The notes beneath the pieces were generated by a model, which did no database searches, was not told the origin of the DNA, and saw only the letters and a program-made list of their open reading frames with translations. A program made the position numbers and the translations under genes. A stretch of 64,000 bases of DNA. Origin: Paludibacterium sp. (GTDB taxonomy: Bacteria; Pseudomonadota; Gammaproteobacteria; Burkholderiales; Chromobacteriaceae). Positions 35,803 through 44,216 of the stretch are shown here, piece by piece. The first letter of the stretch is position 1, and the number at the start of each line of letters is the position of its first letter. The stretch is taken from positions 1-64,000 of the forward strand of contig NZ_JAFAND010000025.1 in NCBI RefSeq assembly GCF_019232825.1, read 5' to 3'.

Positions 35803-36429
35803 TCAGACGCTTTTATTGAAGTAGCTGCGCTGCCCGCGCATCTCGTTGAGGCAGCGCAACAATAAATCAAAATCCTCCTGACTATCAATCAGGTTCAGGT
35901 GGTCGGTGTTCACGATCAGCAGCGGCGCGGCTTCATAGTCATAGAAAAACTGGCTATAGGCTTCGTGCACGCGCTTGATGTAGCCATCGGGAAACCCACT
36001 CTGGCCACGCGCCGCGAGCCGGCTTGTCAGAGTCTCGGGCGAAGCGTCGAGGTAGAGCACCAAATCCGGCGTCGGCGGCTCGATGGCGAGTGCCCCAGCC
36101 AGTTGCCGGTAGAGCGCGAGCTCATCGGCGTCGAGATTGATGGCGGCGAACAGGTTGTCGCGCTCGAACATGAAATCGGCCACCACCGGCTGATTCATCA
36201 ATTCACCCTGCTGCATCAGGCGCGCGGTGTCGCGCCGCGCCAGGAGGAAGCTCAATTGCGCCGACAGCGCGTGGTGCTGAAACTGGCTGTAAAACCGCGG
36301 CAGAAACGGGTTGTCCTCCGGCCGCTCGGCGACCAGGGCCATGCCCCAGTGCTCGGCCAGGCGCCGGGCCAACGTGGATTTTCCGGCACCGATCGGCCCC
36401 TCCACCACCACATATCGTCTTGTGTTCAT
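35803..36429 (-). CDS. dgk: Deoxynucleoside kinase
   Basis: A 208-residue P-loop kinase of the dNK family (deoxyguanosine/deoxyadenosine kinase type). The P-loop GPIGAGKST is at 11-19, ADFMFERDNLFA holds the ERD-like segment, and LYLDASPETLTSR carries the lid. It salvages deoxynucleosides. The ATGA overlap with folK and the 27 bp to panB put it in the pan operon, a common betaproteobacterial arrangement. Confidence 0.9.
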   Translation of the reverse strand: MNTRRYVVVEGPIGAGKSTLARRLAEHWGMALVAERPEDNPFLPRFYSQFQHHALSAQLSFLLARRDTARLMQQGELMNQPVVADFMFERDNLFAAINLDADELALYRQLAGALAIEPPTPDLVLYLDASPETLTSRLAARGQSGFPDGYIKRVHEAYSQFFYDYEAAPLLIVNTDHLNLIDSQEDFDLLLRCLNEMRGQRSYFNKSV

Positions 36430-36935
36430 TCAGGACTTTCGTTGTCTTCGTCTTCGCTTGGCAGGCGCCCGATGCCCTCGGCGGGGCAGCGCGCGGCCAG
36501 ATCGCCCGCGCGGCCGTGCGCGCCGATCGGCAGATCCGGTGCGAGTTCGGCCAGCGGATAGAGTACAAAAGCGCGCTCGTGCATGCGTGGATGCGGCAAC
36601 GTGAGATCGGGGCCGTCAAGCATGGCATCCTGATACCACAGCAGGTCCAGATCCAAAATGCGCGGCGCGTTGCGGAAGCTGCGCACGCGGCCGAAATCGG
36701 CCTCGATGGCCAACAGCGCGTGCAGTAGATCGACCGGCGCGAGCATGGTATCCAGCTCGGCGACGGCGTTGATGAAATCGGGCTGATCCAGATAGCCGAC
36801 GGGTGTCGTGCGAAAGAGCGACGAGGTGCGCGTCAACGTCGTGTCGGGCAACAAGGCAAGGGCCGCGAAGGCGGCCCTGATTTGCCGTGCCGGGCATTCC
36901 AAATTGCTGCCCAGCGCCACAAAGGCCCGCGTCAT
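36426..36935 (-). CDS. folK: HPPK, folate biosynthesis pyrophosphokinase
   Basis: Transfers pyrophosphate to hydroxymethyl-dihydropterin in folate synthesis. The 169-residue product has the start VALGSNLE and the signature PRILDLDLLWYQD with the two catalytic aspartates, then PHPRMHERAFVLYPLAELAPD. The start at 36935 overlaps the pcnB stop by four bases; the frame open to 37085 lies inside pcnB and is not used. Folate supplies the cofactor of PanB, so the operon makes metabolic sense. Confidence 0.94.
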   Translation of the reverse strand: MTRAFVALGSNLECPARQIRAAFAALALLPDTTLTRTSSLFRTTPVGYLDQPDFINAVAELDTMLAPVDLLHALLAIEADFGRVRSFRNAPRILDLDLLWYQDAMLDGPDLTLPHPRMHERAFVLYPLAELAPDLPIGAHGRAGDLAARCPAEGIGRLPSEDEDNESPE

Positions 36936-38290
36936 GCATCGCTCTCCGGCGCGCCGCCCGGCTTGCGCCGGCGGCGCGGGCGGCGCTTGCGCGGCGCGCG
37001 CGTCTCGCCCAGATCGCTTGTCTTGGCCTGCTCCAGCAGCGCCTCGCGTTCTTCGGTGTCGCCATGCTGGAACGCCGCCCACCAATCGACCAACGCGCGG
37101 GGCACTTCGCCGGCCTCGGCGCGCAGCACCAGAAAGTCAAAGGCGGCGCGGAAGCGCGGCTGCTCGAGGAAACGGTAGGGGCGCTGGCCGATCCGGCTGT
37201 CGAATCGCGACTGCAGCGTCCAGATCTCGCGCATGGTGACGCTATAGCGGCGGGGGATGGCCAGCGTTTCGTCCTGCTCGCTCTCGACCTCGCCGATCGC
37301 GTGCAGCAGCGCCGGCAACGGCCGCTCCCCCTCGCTCATCAGCGCTTGCCAGTGCTGGTTGACTTGGCGCCACAACAGCGTGGCGAGCAGAAAACCGACC
37401 GAGATCGGCTTGTCCTCGCGCATGCGGGCATCGGTGCTGGCCAGCGCCAGCTTGAGGAAACGATGGTCGTCATCCTCGCCGCCCAACACGGCATCCAATA
37501 GCGGGAATACGCCATGCGACAGGCCTTCGTCGCGCAGCTTCAACAAACAGGCGTACGCGTGGCCCGACATCAGCAGCTTGAGCATCTCGTCGAACAGGCG
37601 CGCGGCCGGCTCGCGCCGCAACAGGTGCGCATGAGCGCGGATCGGCTTTTGCGTGTGCGCGTCGATCTCGAAACCCAGTTTGGCCGCCAGCCGAACCGCG
37701 CGCAACATGCGCACCGGGTCCTCCTGATAGCGGCGCGCGGGCTGACCGATCATCACCAGCCGACGCGCCTGCAGATCCTTGACGCCGTGCTGATAATCGA
37801 TAATGGTCTCGTTCTTCGGGTCATAGAACAGCGCGTTGACGGTAAAGTCGCGCCGATGCGCGTCCTCTTCCTGCGTGCCGTAGCTATTGTCGGCCATGAT
37901 GCGGCCGGTCTCGTTGGTGTCGTTGATGCTGCCGCCACGGAAAGTGGTGACCTCGATGGTTTCGGGCCCCATCATGACGTGCACGATGCGAAAGCGGCGG
38001 CCGATGATGCGCGAGCGGCGGAAACAGTGATGCACCTGCTCGGGCGTGGCGTTGGTCGCCACGTCGAAATCCTTGGGGGAAACGCCTAACAGCAGATCGC
38101 GCACGGCGCCGCCGACCACATAGGCGGCGAACCCTTCTTCCTGCAGGCGCGCGGTCACTTTAAGCGCCGCGCGGCTCAACGCTTCGCGGCGGATGCCATG
38201 CTGCGCGAGTGGAATCACACGCGGACGAACTCGGCCCTTGCCCAGGCCTGCGGGCAGTTCGAGCATTTTACGGAAAAGCTTGCGGATCAT
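36932..38290 (-). CDS. pcnB: Poly(A) polymerase I
   Basis: Adds A tails to RNA 3' ends and so promotes decay. The 452-residue protein has the nucleotidyltransferase core VVGGAVRDLLLG (58-69) with catalytic Asp74 and Asp76 in SPKDFDVAT and a third carboxylate in RRDFTVNALFYD, and a very basic C-terminus. It heads the folK-dgk-pan operon. tRNA nucleotidyltransferase is the main alternative, but length, the N-terminal basic extension and the basic tail fit PcnB. Confidence 0.93.
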   Translation of the reverse strand: MIRKLFRKMLELPAGLGKGRVRPRVIPLAQHGIRREALSRAALKVTARLQEEGFAAYVVGGAVRDLLLGVSPKDFDVATNATPEQVHHCFRRSRIIGRRFRIVHVMMGPETIEVTTFRGGSINDTNETGRIMADNSYGTQEEDAHRRDFTVNALFYDPKNETIIDYQHGVKDLQARRLVMIGQPARRYQEDPVRMLRAVRLAAKLGFEIDAHTQKPIRAHAHLLRREPAARLFDEMLKLLMSGHAYACLLKLRDEGLSHGVFPLLDAVLGGEDDDHRFLKLALASTDARMREDKPISVGFLLATLLWRQVNQHWQALMSEGERPLPALLHAIGEVESEQDETLAIPRRYSVTMREIWTLQSRFDSRIGQRPYRFLEQPRFRAAFDFLVLRAEAGEVPRALVDWWAAFQHGDTEEREALLEQAKTSDLGETRAPRKRRPRRRRKPGGAPESDA

Positions 38291-38409
38291 GAGGGATAGG
38301 TTTTGTCGGGTGGATGTGCCGGGGGCGACAGTCTCAAGTGCCGGATTATAGCCTGAATCGGCTGCGAATAAATACCCGATTCATCTTTATCCGATGCTCA
38401 TGATCGGGC

Positions 38410-38545
38410 TTGACAGCATCCGGCCATCGACGGATGATGACATAGCGCCGATTTGAAACAGCTTGCGGGCGCGGTAAAAATGCCAGCTAAAGCGTCAGAA
38501 ACGGTCACTACCCGCTTCGCGCCAAGGCCAAGCGGGTTTTGTTTT
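38410..38545 (+). ncRNA. Candidate small RNA with promoter and terminator
   Basis: A perfect TTGACA (38410-38415), 17 bases, then GATGAT (38433-38438) make a good sigma-70 promoter. About 100 bp later ACCCGCTT (38510-38517) pairs with AAGCGGGT (38530-38537) and is followed by TTTGTTTT. No frame with a ribosome site lies in between. The region is the divergent gap between pcnB and the next gene (38291-38715), so it may be a free sRNA of about 100 nt or a prematurely terminated leader. GGCGCG near 38468 could pair with CGCGCC at 38518. Confidence 0.5.
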
Positions 38546-38715
38546 GGCATTCGCTCCGCCACCGTTTCATTTCGACACGTGATTCACGGCCTCGCTCACG
38601 CGAGTGCCGGCGCCGAGTTAATCGACAACTTGCAGGGCGCCGAAAAATCCTGCTAAAGCGTCGCCTGGCGGTTGTCGGCCGGGCGCGCAAGCCCCGTAAC
38701 CGACAGGAGCGAACC

Positions 38716-39018
38716 ATGTACGACTGCCAGACCGACGCTTGCACCGACTTTTCTTTTGCCTTTTTTGATGCCGTGGGATGCGCTAGACCCCTTGCAGGAA
38801 CCCTGACCGCCACGCCGGCCACCCCCACCGATGCCGATAGCCTCGCCACCCTGGCCGCCTATGCGGACGGTCTCGGGTATCCGGTCGAGCGCCATGACGG
38901 CGCGGTGATCGTGCGCGAGGTCAGCCTACCCGACGCGCTCGCCATCAACGCCCGCTTCGGCAACCAACTGATCATCAGCTGCGACTTGCGGCGCGACCCG
39001 CCGGTCCGCTTCGGCTAA
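38716..39018 (+). CDS. Small hypothetical protein
   Basis: A 100-residue protein with no family that I recognise. It begins with a Cys-containing segment (YDCQTDACTDFSF) and ends with a compact alpha/beta-looking part (AVIVREVSLPDALAINARFGNQLIISCDL). CAGGAG lies six bases before the ATG at 38716. The leader can fold TGTCGG (38675) with CCGACA (38699) right next to the ribosome site, which might affect translation. It lies just ahead of norM. Confidence 0.6.
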   Translation: MYDCQTDACTDFSFAFFDAVGCARPLAGTLTATPATPTDADSLATLAAYADGLGYPVERHDGAVIVREVSLPDALAINARFGNQLIISCDLRRDPPVRFG

Positions 39019-39041
39019 GGACCGGGAGCGCTTGCCTCGGG

Positions 39042-39047
39042 TATAAT
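39042..39047 (+). promoter_or_regulatory. -10 element ahead of norM
   Basis: Exact TATAAT, 27 bp before the norM start, in the short gap after the hypothetical gene. No good -35 is visible at 17 bp, so an activator may be needed. Confidence 0.4.
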
Positions 39048-39073
39048 GACGGTTTCCGTCTCACGCCCACGCC

Positions 39074-40501
39074 ATGCACTTCGACTTGAACCGCACGCCG
39101 TCCGCCCGCCTGTTCGCCGACGCGCGCCAGATCATTCATCTGGCGCTGCCGATGATGGTGGCGCAGACCGCGCAGGTGGCGACCGGGTTCGTCGACGCGG
39201 CCATGTCGGGCCACGTCAGCACAGAAGACTTGGCGGCGGTATCGATCGGCTCCAGCATTTTCCTCACGACTTACGTGACCTTGATGGGGCTCGTCACCGC
39301 GCTCAACCCCATCTTGTCGCACTTGTTGGGCGCGGGCGAGCACGAACGCATCGGCGCGGTGGGCCGCCAAGGATTATGGTTTGGCCTCATCATCGGGCTG
39401 ATCGGCACGGCGCTGCTTTTCGCGGTCCAGCCGCTATTGCGCTCGGTTCTGCACCTGCCGGCCGCGGTGGAAGACAAGACCATGCTATTCATCACCGGCA
39501 CGGCGCTGGCCATGCCGGCGGCCATGGTGCACCGGGCGCTGCACGCCTTCGCCGCCAGTCTCAACCGGCCGCGGCCGATCATGGTCATGAGCATCGCCGC
39601 GCTGCTGCTCAACATCCCGCTCAACTACATCCTGATCCATGGGCTCTTTGGCATGCCGCGCCTGGGCGGCGCCGGCTGCGGCTGGGCGACGGCGGCGGCC
39701 TTCTGGTTCAACGCCGCTGCGCTGTTTTGCTACATCGCCGCCAACCGCCATTTCCGCCCCTATGGCCTGACGCGCCGCGTTGATCGGCCCGACTGGCGCG
39801 CGCTGCGTGAATTTTTGCATCTCGGCCTGCCGATCGGCCTGTCGTTCTTCGTCGAAATCAGCCTGTTCGCTTTCATTGCGCTGTTGATCGCGCCGCTGGG
39901 CGCGCTGACCGTGGCCAGCCACCAGGCGGCGATGAACTTTTCCAGCATCATCTACATGGTGCCGCAGAGCATCAGCAGCGCGCTGACCGTGCTGGTCGGC
40001 CAGCGCCTGGGAGCCGACGACGCGCGCGGCGCGCGGCGCATCACCGGCGTCGGCATCGCGCTCGGCCTCATGGGCGGCGTGCTGATCATGCTGGCAATCT
40101 TTCTCTGGCGCAGCGACATCATCCGTCTCTATACCGACGATCCCCGCCTGATCGAACTGGGCGCCTCGCTGCTGTTGTTCGCCGCGGTTTATCAACTGAC
40201 CGACTCGACCCAGACCATCGCCTCCGGCGCCTTGCGCGGCTATAAGCTGACCCGGGTGCCGATGTTGATCCACGTCACCGCCTTCTGGGGCGTCGGCTTG
40301 GCCCTCGGCGTGCTGCTGGGACGCACGGACTGGCTCGTCGCGCCGCCGATGGGCGTTTACGGTTTTTGGACGGCGCTGGTCATCAGTCTTTCCGCCGCCG
40401 CTCTGCTATTGATCTCTTATCTGGCGCGGCAAAGCCGCCTGAGACTGACCGCGCCCTCTTCCGCCCTGGAGTCCCCGCGTGAGCTTGACGTTCATCGATA
40501 A
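39074..40501 (+). CDS. norM: MATE-family multidrug efflux transporter
   Basis: A 475-residue transporter with 12 predicted helices, exporting cationic drugs in exchange for Na+ or H+. The two MATE repeats begin near LALPMMVAQTAQVATGFVDAAMSG (residues about 24-47, quoted as two halves of one segment) and HLGLPIGLSFFVE, and ALRGYKLTRVPM is typical near the C-terminus. It overlaps murB by 23 bp. Substrates cannot be read from sequence. Confidence 0.93.
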   Translation: MHFDLNRTPSARLFADARQIIHLALPMMVAQTAQVATGFVDAAMSGHVSTEDLAAVSIGSSIFLTTYVTLMGLVTALNPILSHLLGAGEHERIGAVGRQGLWFGLIIGLIGTALLFAVQPLLRSVLHLPAAVEDKTMLFITGTALAMPAAMVHRALHAFAASLNRPRPIMVMSIAALLLNIPLNYILIHGLFGMPRLGGAGCGWATAAAFWFNAAALFCYIAANRHFRPYGLTRRVDRPDWRALREFLHLGLPIGLSFFVEISLFAFIALLIAPLGALTVASHQAAMNFSSIIYMVPQSISSALTVLVGQRLGADDARGARRITGVGIALGLMGGVLIMLAIFLWRSDIIRLYTDDPRLIELGASLLLFAAVYQLTDSTQTIASGALRGYKLTRVPMLIHVTAFWGVGLALGVLLGRTDWLVAPPMGVYGFWTALVISLSAAALLLISYLARQSRLRLTAPSSALESPRELDVHR

Positions 40502-41507
40502 CGCGCCGTTGAAGGCCCTCAATACATTCGGCATGGATGTCCGTGCCGCCCACTTCGTCCGTCTGACCGATCTGGCGGACCTGCCGGCGCTCTTGGCCAG
40601 CCAACCCTACCGCCAGGGGCCGGTGCTATGGCTCGGCGGCGGCAGCAATCTGCTGTTCACGCGCGACTATCCGGGCCTGGTGGTGCAGGTGGCGCTCAGC
40701 GGCCGCAAGCTCGTCGCCGACCAAGGTGAATCGGTGCTGGTCGAGGCCGCCGCCGGCGAGAATTGGCACGACTGGGTGCGATACACGCTGACGCAGGGCT
40801 GGTTCGGCTTGGAAAACTTGAGCCTGATCCCCGGCTCGGTCGGCGCGAGCCCGGTACAAAACATCGGCGCCTATGGCGTCGAGGTCAAAGACACGCTCAC
40901 CGAAGTTCTGTGCGCCGACCTCGACCAGGGCGGCCGGCTGGTCACGCTCACCAACGCCGAGTGCGCCTTCGGTTATCGCGACAGCGTGTTCAAGCACGCC
41001 GGCGGTCAACGTTATCTGGTGTGCGCGGTGCGCTTTCGCCTATCGCGCGCGCCGCACGTCAAAACCGGTTACGGCGATATCGAGCGCGAGCTGCGCACCC
41101 TGCCCAGCTGGCCGACGCCGACGCCAGGCGATGTCAGCCAGGCGGTGATCAACATCCGCAAGGCCAAACTCCCCGACCCGAGTGAGCTTGGCAATGCCGG
41201 CAGCTTCTTCAAAAACCCGGTGGTGCCGCAAGCGCTCGCCGACGCGCTGGCCGGCGCGCACCCGTCCCTGCCGCGCTATCCGGCGGGCCCGGGCCAGTGC
41301 AAGCTCGCCGCCGGCTGGCTGATCGAGCAGGCCGGCTTCAAGGGACACCGCCAGGGCGATGCCGGCGTGCATGAACGCCAGGCGCTGGTGCTGGTCAATT
41401 ATGGCGCGGCCAGCGGCAGCGAGATCCATGCGCTGGCGCAGGCTATTCAGGCCGAGGTCGAGCGGCGCTTCGGCGTGCGGCTGTCACCCGAGCCGGTCAT
41501 CATCTAA
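40479..41507 (+). CDS. murB: UDP-N-acetylenolpyruvoylglucosamine reductase
   Basis: FAD enzyme that makes UDP-MurNAc for peptidoglycan. The 342-residue type I protein has the flavin-binding GGGSNLLFT, LIPGSVGASPVQNIGAYGVE, FGYRDSVFK, and GNAGSFFKNP, whose serine is the proton donor. The start is GTG with GGAG upstream, within the end of norM (23-bp overlap), so translation is probably coupled to a transporter gene of unrelated function. Confidence 0.96.
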   Translation: MSLTFIDNAPLKALNTFGMDVRAAHFVRLTDLADLPALLASQPYRQGPVLWLGGGSNLLFTRDYPGLVVQVALSGRKLVADQGESVLVEAAAGENWHDWVRYTLTQGWFGLENLSLIPGSVGASPVQNIGAYGVEVKDTLTEVLCADLDQGGRLVTLTNAECAFGYRDSVFKHAGGQRYLVCAVRFRLSRAPHVKTGYGDIERELRTLPSWPTPTPGDVSQAVINIRKAKLPDPSELGNAGSFFKNPVVPQALADALAGAHPSLPRYPAGPGQCKLAAGWLIEQAGFKGHRQGDAGVHERQALVLVNYGAASGSEIHALAQAIQAEVERRFGVRLSPEPVII

Positions 41508-41521
41508 GCGGGAGGAATCTC

Positions 41522-42124
41522 ATGCAAGTCGAAGTCTTGCTGTTCGATCTGGGCGGCGTACTGGTGGAATGGGACGGCACGTCGCCATTGGTCGAACACA
41601 GCGGCGGGCGCATCGATCGCGAAACGGCGCGGCGGTTCTGGTTGACGTCGCCATGGGTGGGCAAACAGGATCTGGGGCTGTGCACGGTCGAGGAATTCGC
41701 CGATGGCGCCATCGCCGAGCTCGATCTCGATTTCACCCGCGAAGCGTTTATCGCCGCCTACCTGAGCTGGGTCAAGGGGGTCTTCCCCGGCACACACGCG
41801 CTCTTGGACCGGCTCAAAGGCCGCTATCGCCTGGCGACGCTGACCAACAACAACGCCGCCCATTTCGAGCGCATCGCACGCGACCTCGACCTGGGACAAT
41901 ATTTCGACCCGGTGTTCGCCTCGCACGAAATCCACCTGAAAAAGCCCGATCCGGAGATTTACCGGCACGTGACCGACGCGCTGGGCGTGCCGCCCGAGCG
42001 CATTGCCTTCTTCGACGACAACATCGAGTGCGTACTGCCCGCGCGCGCCATCGGCTGGCGGGCGTTTCATACCGTGGGTCTCGCACAAGTCGAGCAGGCG
42101 CTGCATTCGCTGGGCGCGCTGTAG
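41522..42124 (+). CDS. HAD-family hydrolase (YihX-like)
   Basis: A 200-residue HAD subfamily IA phosphatase. Motif I is LFDLGGVLVEW (nucleophile Asp9), motif II TLTNNN, motif III HLKKPDPEIY, and motif IV FFDDNIECV. The pattern is nearest to YihX-type sugar phosphatases, but the substrate is unknown. GGGAGG lies before the ATG. It follows murB by 14 bp and is probably co-transcribed. Confidence 0.87.
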   Translation: MQVEVLLFDLGGVLVEWDGTSPLVEHSGGRIDRETARRFWLTSPWVGKQDLGLCTVEEFADGAIAELDLDFTREAFIAAYLSWVKGVFPGTHALLDRLKGRYRLATLTNNNAAHFERIARDLDLGQYFDPVFASHEIHLKKPDPEIYRHVTDALGVPPERIAFFDDNIECVLPARAIGWRAFHTVGLAQVEQALHSLGAL

Positions 42125-42152
42125 GGGCTCGTTGCAACCAGCTCCGTGCGCG

Positions 42153-42530
42153 TCAGCGCATGCCGGCCATCACGAACAGGTAGACCACGCACCCGACTCC
42201 GATCGCCCAGCACAGCGAGCGCGGCGTCGACAGATTAGCCACATAGCACAGGCCATGCGCCACGCGCGCGAGCAGGAACACCCCGGCGGCGGCGTTAAGC
42301 AGGGCCGGCGGCACCTTCATGACGTACGCCACGATCACCGCCGCCGCGTACGGCGCAAAGGCTTCCCAGGCGTTTTGTTGCGCCCAGTTGGCGCGTTGGC
42401 GATAGCCGGTGGCCTGCGCCAGGGTGTCGCGCGGGCGGCTATTGTCGTAAGGCGCGCCGAATTTGGCGACCCCGACCCAGACCAACGGCAGAAAAGCGGC
42501 AATCAGGATACTCCATAGCGCGAAAGGCAT
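42153..42530 (-). CDS. MAPEG-family membrane protein
   Basis: A 125-residue protein with four hydrophobic segments and the motif RANWAQQNAWEAFAPYAAAV, typical of bacterial MAPEG proteins, some of which are glutathione-dependent. Function here is unknown. It follows the CbiM-like gene on the same strand by 15 bp, so the two are probably one transcript. Confidence 0.85.
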   Translation of the reverse strand: MPFALWSILIAAFLPLVWVGVAKFGAPYDNSRPRDTLAQATGYRQRANWAQQNAWEAFAPYAAAVIVAYVMKVPPALLNAAAGVFLLARVAHGLCYVANLSTPRSLCWAIGVGCVVYLFVMAGMR

Positions 42531-42545
42531 CGGTTTTCTCCCCCC

Positions 42546-43205
42546 TCAATTCTTCAAATAGCGCGCATCATCGAAACTCGCCACCCAACGCGGCCGGTAG
42601 ACGATCAGGATCGCCATCAGCAAGCCCGTCAGGAACGCCTCCGACCAGGCCAGCAGCAGATAGTACGGCAGCGCCTCGCTCAACAAGCCGTCCCAGGCAT
42701 AAACGCCGAACGCCCCCAGCACCGCCACCCCCGCCAACCCCGCGGCCGCCATGGCAAGCCCTCCGGTCAGGAAGGCGTTCAGGAACAGATAGACAAAGTA
42801 ATTGCAAGGCAGCCGGCGCTGGATCAACCGCAACGAGGCCCAAGTCAATGCCACCGGCAGCACGCCGCTGGTCAGCCAATCAAGACCGAGCGGCTGCCAA
42901 GCGCCGCCCGCCATCAAACACGCCACGGCAATCACCAGCGCGGCGGCGAGCATCGCCAACGCCGGCCCCATCATCAGGGTCAGCACCGTCATGCCGAGCA
43001 AATGGTAACTGAGCCCGGGCCGCGCATCGTATTTCAGCGTCCACAGCACCATTGCCGCCACGCAGGCGCCGAGCCAAGCATTGATTTGCGCCGCGGTCAA
43101 TTGGCGCCAGGGGAAACGCCATGCCGCCACGCAAAGCGCCGCCAGCGTAGCGAAGTCCAACACCAGCAAAAACGGCAAGGGAAACAGGCCGGCCGGGAAA
43201 TTCAT
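42546..43205 (-). CDS. CbiM-like energy-coupling-factor membrane protein
   Basis: A 219-residue protein with about seven hydrophobic segments. [20 protein letters not shown] resembles the conserved part of CbiM/NikM permeases and of related proteins found alone in proteobacteria. No ECF ATPase or T-component gene is adjacent, so metal uptake by a classical ECF complex is not shown. It is divergent from nadC. Confidence 0.7.
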   Translation of the reverse strand: MNFPAGLFPLPFLLVLDFATLAALCVAAWRFPWRQLTAAQINAWLGACVAAMVLWTLKYDARPGLSYHLLGMTVLTLMMGPALAMLAAALVIAVACLMAGGAWQPLGLDWLTSGVLPVALTWASLRLIQRRLPCNYFVYLFLNAFLTGGLAMAAAGLAGVAVLGAFGVYAWDGLLSEALPYYLLLAWSEAFLTGLLMAILIVYRPRWVASFDDARYLKN

Positions 43206-43315
43206 GGGTTCACCATGACAATCGAATGACCGATGATAACCGATTTGCCATAACCCGCGCGTCCATCATGGCGCCGCATTGGGTACAATGCGCTCTTTGC
43301 CTCACAGGATATGCC

Positions 43316-44158
43316 ATGATCACGCCGCCCCCCCCGCATCGAATCGCTCAGGACGTTAGCCGCGCGCTGGCAGAGGATATCGGCGCCGCCGACTGGACCG
43401 CGGCGCTGATCGCCGCCGACGCGCTCGGCACCGCCACGGTGATCGCGCGCGAAGCGGCCGTGCTGTGCGGCACACCCTGGTTTGCCGAATGCTTTCGCCA
43501 AGTCGATCCCGCGGTGGAGATCGCTTGGCTCGCGCGTGAGGGCGAACGCGTCGCACCCGGCCAAGTACTGTGCCGCCTGAGCGGGCCTGCGCGCGCGCTG
43601 CTGACGGGCGAGCGCACCGGCCTCAATTTTCTACAAACACTGTCGGCCGTGGCTACGGTCACCTGTCAATACGTCGACGCCGTCGCCGGCACGCGCGCAC
43701 GCATCCTTGATACGCGAAAAACCCTGCCTGGCCTACGTTTGGCACAGAAATACGCCGTCACGGTCGGCGGTGGCGACAATCAGCGCATTGGCCTCTTCGA
43801 CGGCATTCTGATCAAGGAAAACCACATCATGGCGGCCGGTGGCGTGGCCGAGGCGCTCGCCGCCGCGACACGACTGGCGCCGGCGCACGTTACCGTGCAG
43901 ATCGAAGTCGAAACGCTGGACCAACTGCGCCAGGCGCTGGCCGCTGGCGCGCGGCTGGTGCTGCTCGACAACATGGACAATGCCACCATGCGAGAGGCGG
44001 TGAATTTGGCCGCCGGCCGCGCCGAACTGGAGGCCTCTGGCGGCGTGGCGCTCGAGGCGGTGCGCGCCATCGCCGAAACCGGCGTCGACCGCATTTCCAT
44101 CGGCAAACTGACCAAGGATATCCGTGCCGTCGACTTGTCGATGCGCTTCCAATCCTAG
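43316..44158 (+). CDS. nadC: Quinolinate phosphoribosyltransferase
   Basis: Converts quinolinate to nicotinate mononucleotide in de novo NAD synthesis. The 280-residue protein shows [56 protein letters not shown] and EVETLDQ, all standard. The start at 43316 has AGGAT upstream, and a TACAAT -10-like sequence lies 27 bp before it; the longer frame from 43226 would include the promoter. Confidence 0.96.
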   Translation: MITPPPPHRIAQDVSRALAEDIGAADWTAALIAADALGTATVIAREAAVLCGTPWFAECFRQVDPAVEIAWLAREGERVAPGQVLCRLSGPARALLTGERTGLNFLQTLSAVATVTCQYVDAVAGTRARILDTRKTLPGLRLAQKYAVTVGGGDNQRIGLFDGILIKENHIMAAGGVAEALAAATRLAPAHVTVQIEVETLDQLRQALAAGARLVLLDNMDNATMREAVNLAAGRAELEASGGVALEAVRAIAETGVDRISIGKLTKDIRAVDLSMRFQS

Positions 44159-44216
44159 GACCCTCTCCCAGGCCGATGGTATAAACTGAAGGGGTCATTA
44201 AGAAGAACGGCCTACC

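Noticed and set aside
38453..38656. A 67-codon plus-strand frame over the candidate small RNA
   Set aside because: It lacks a ribosome site and runs through a strong terminator.
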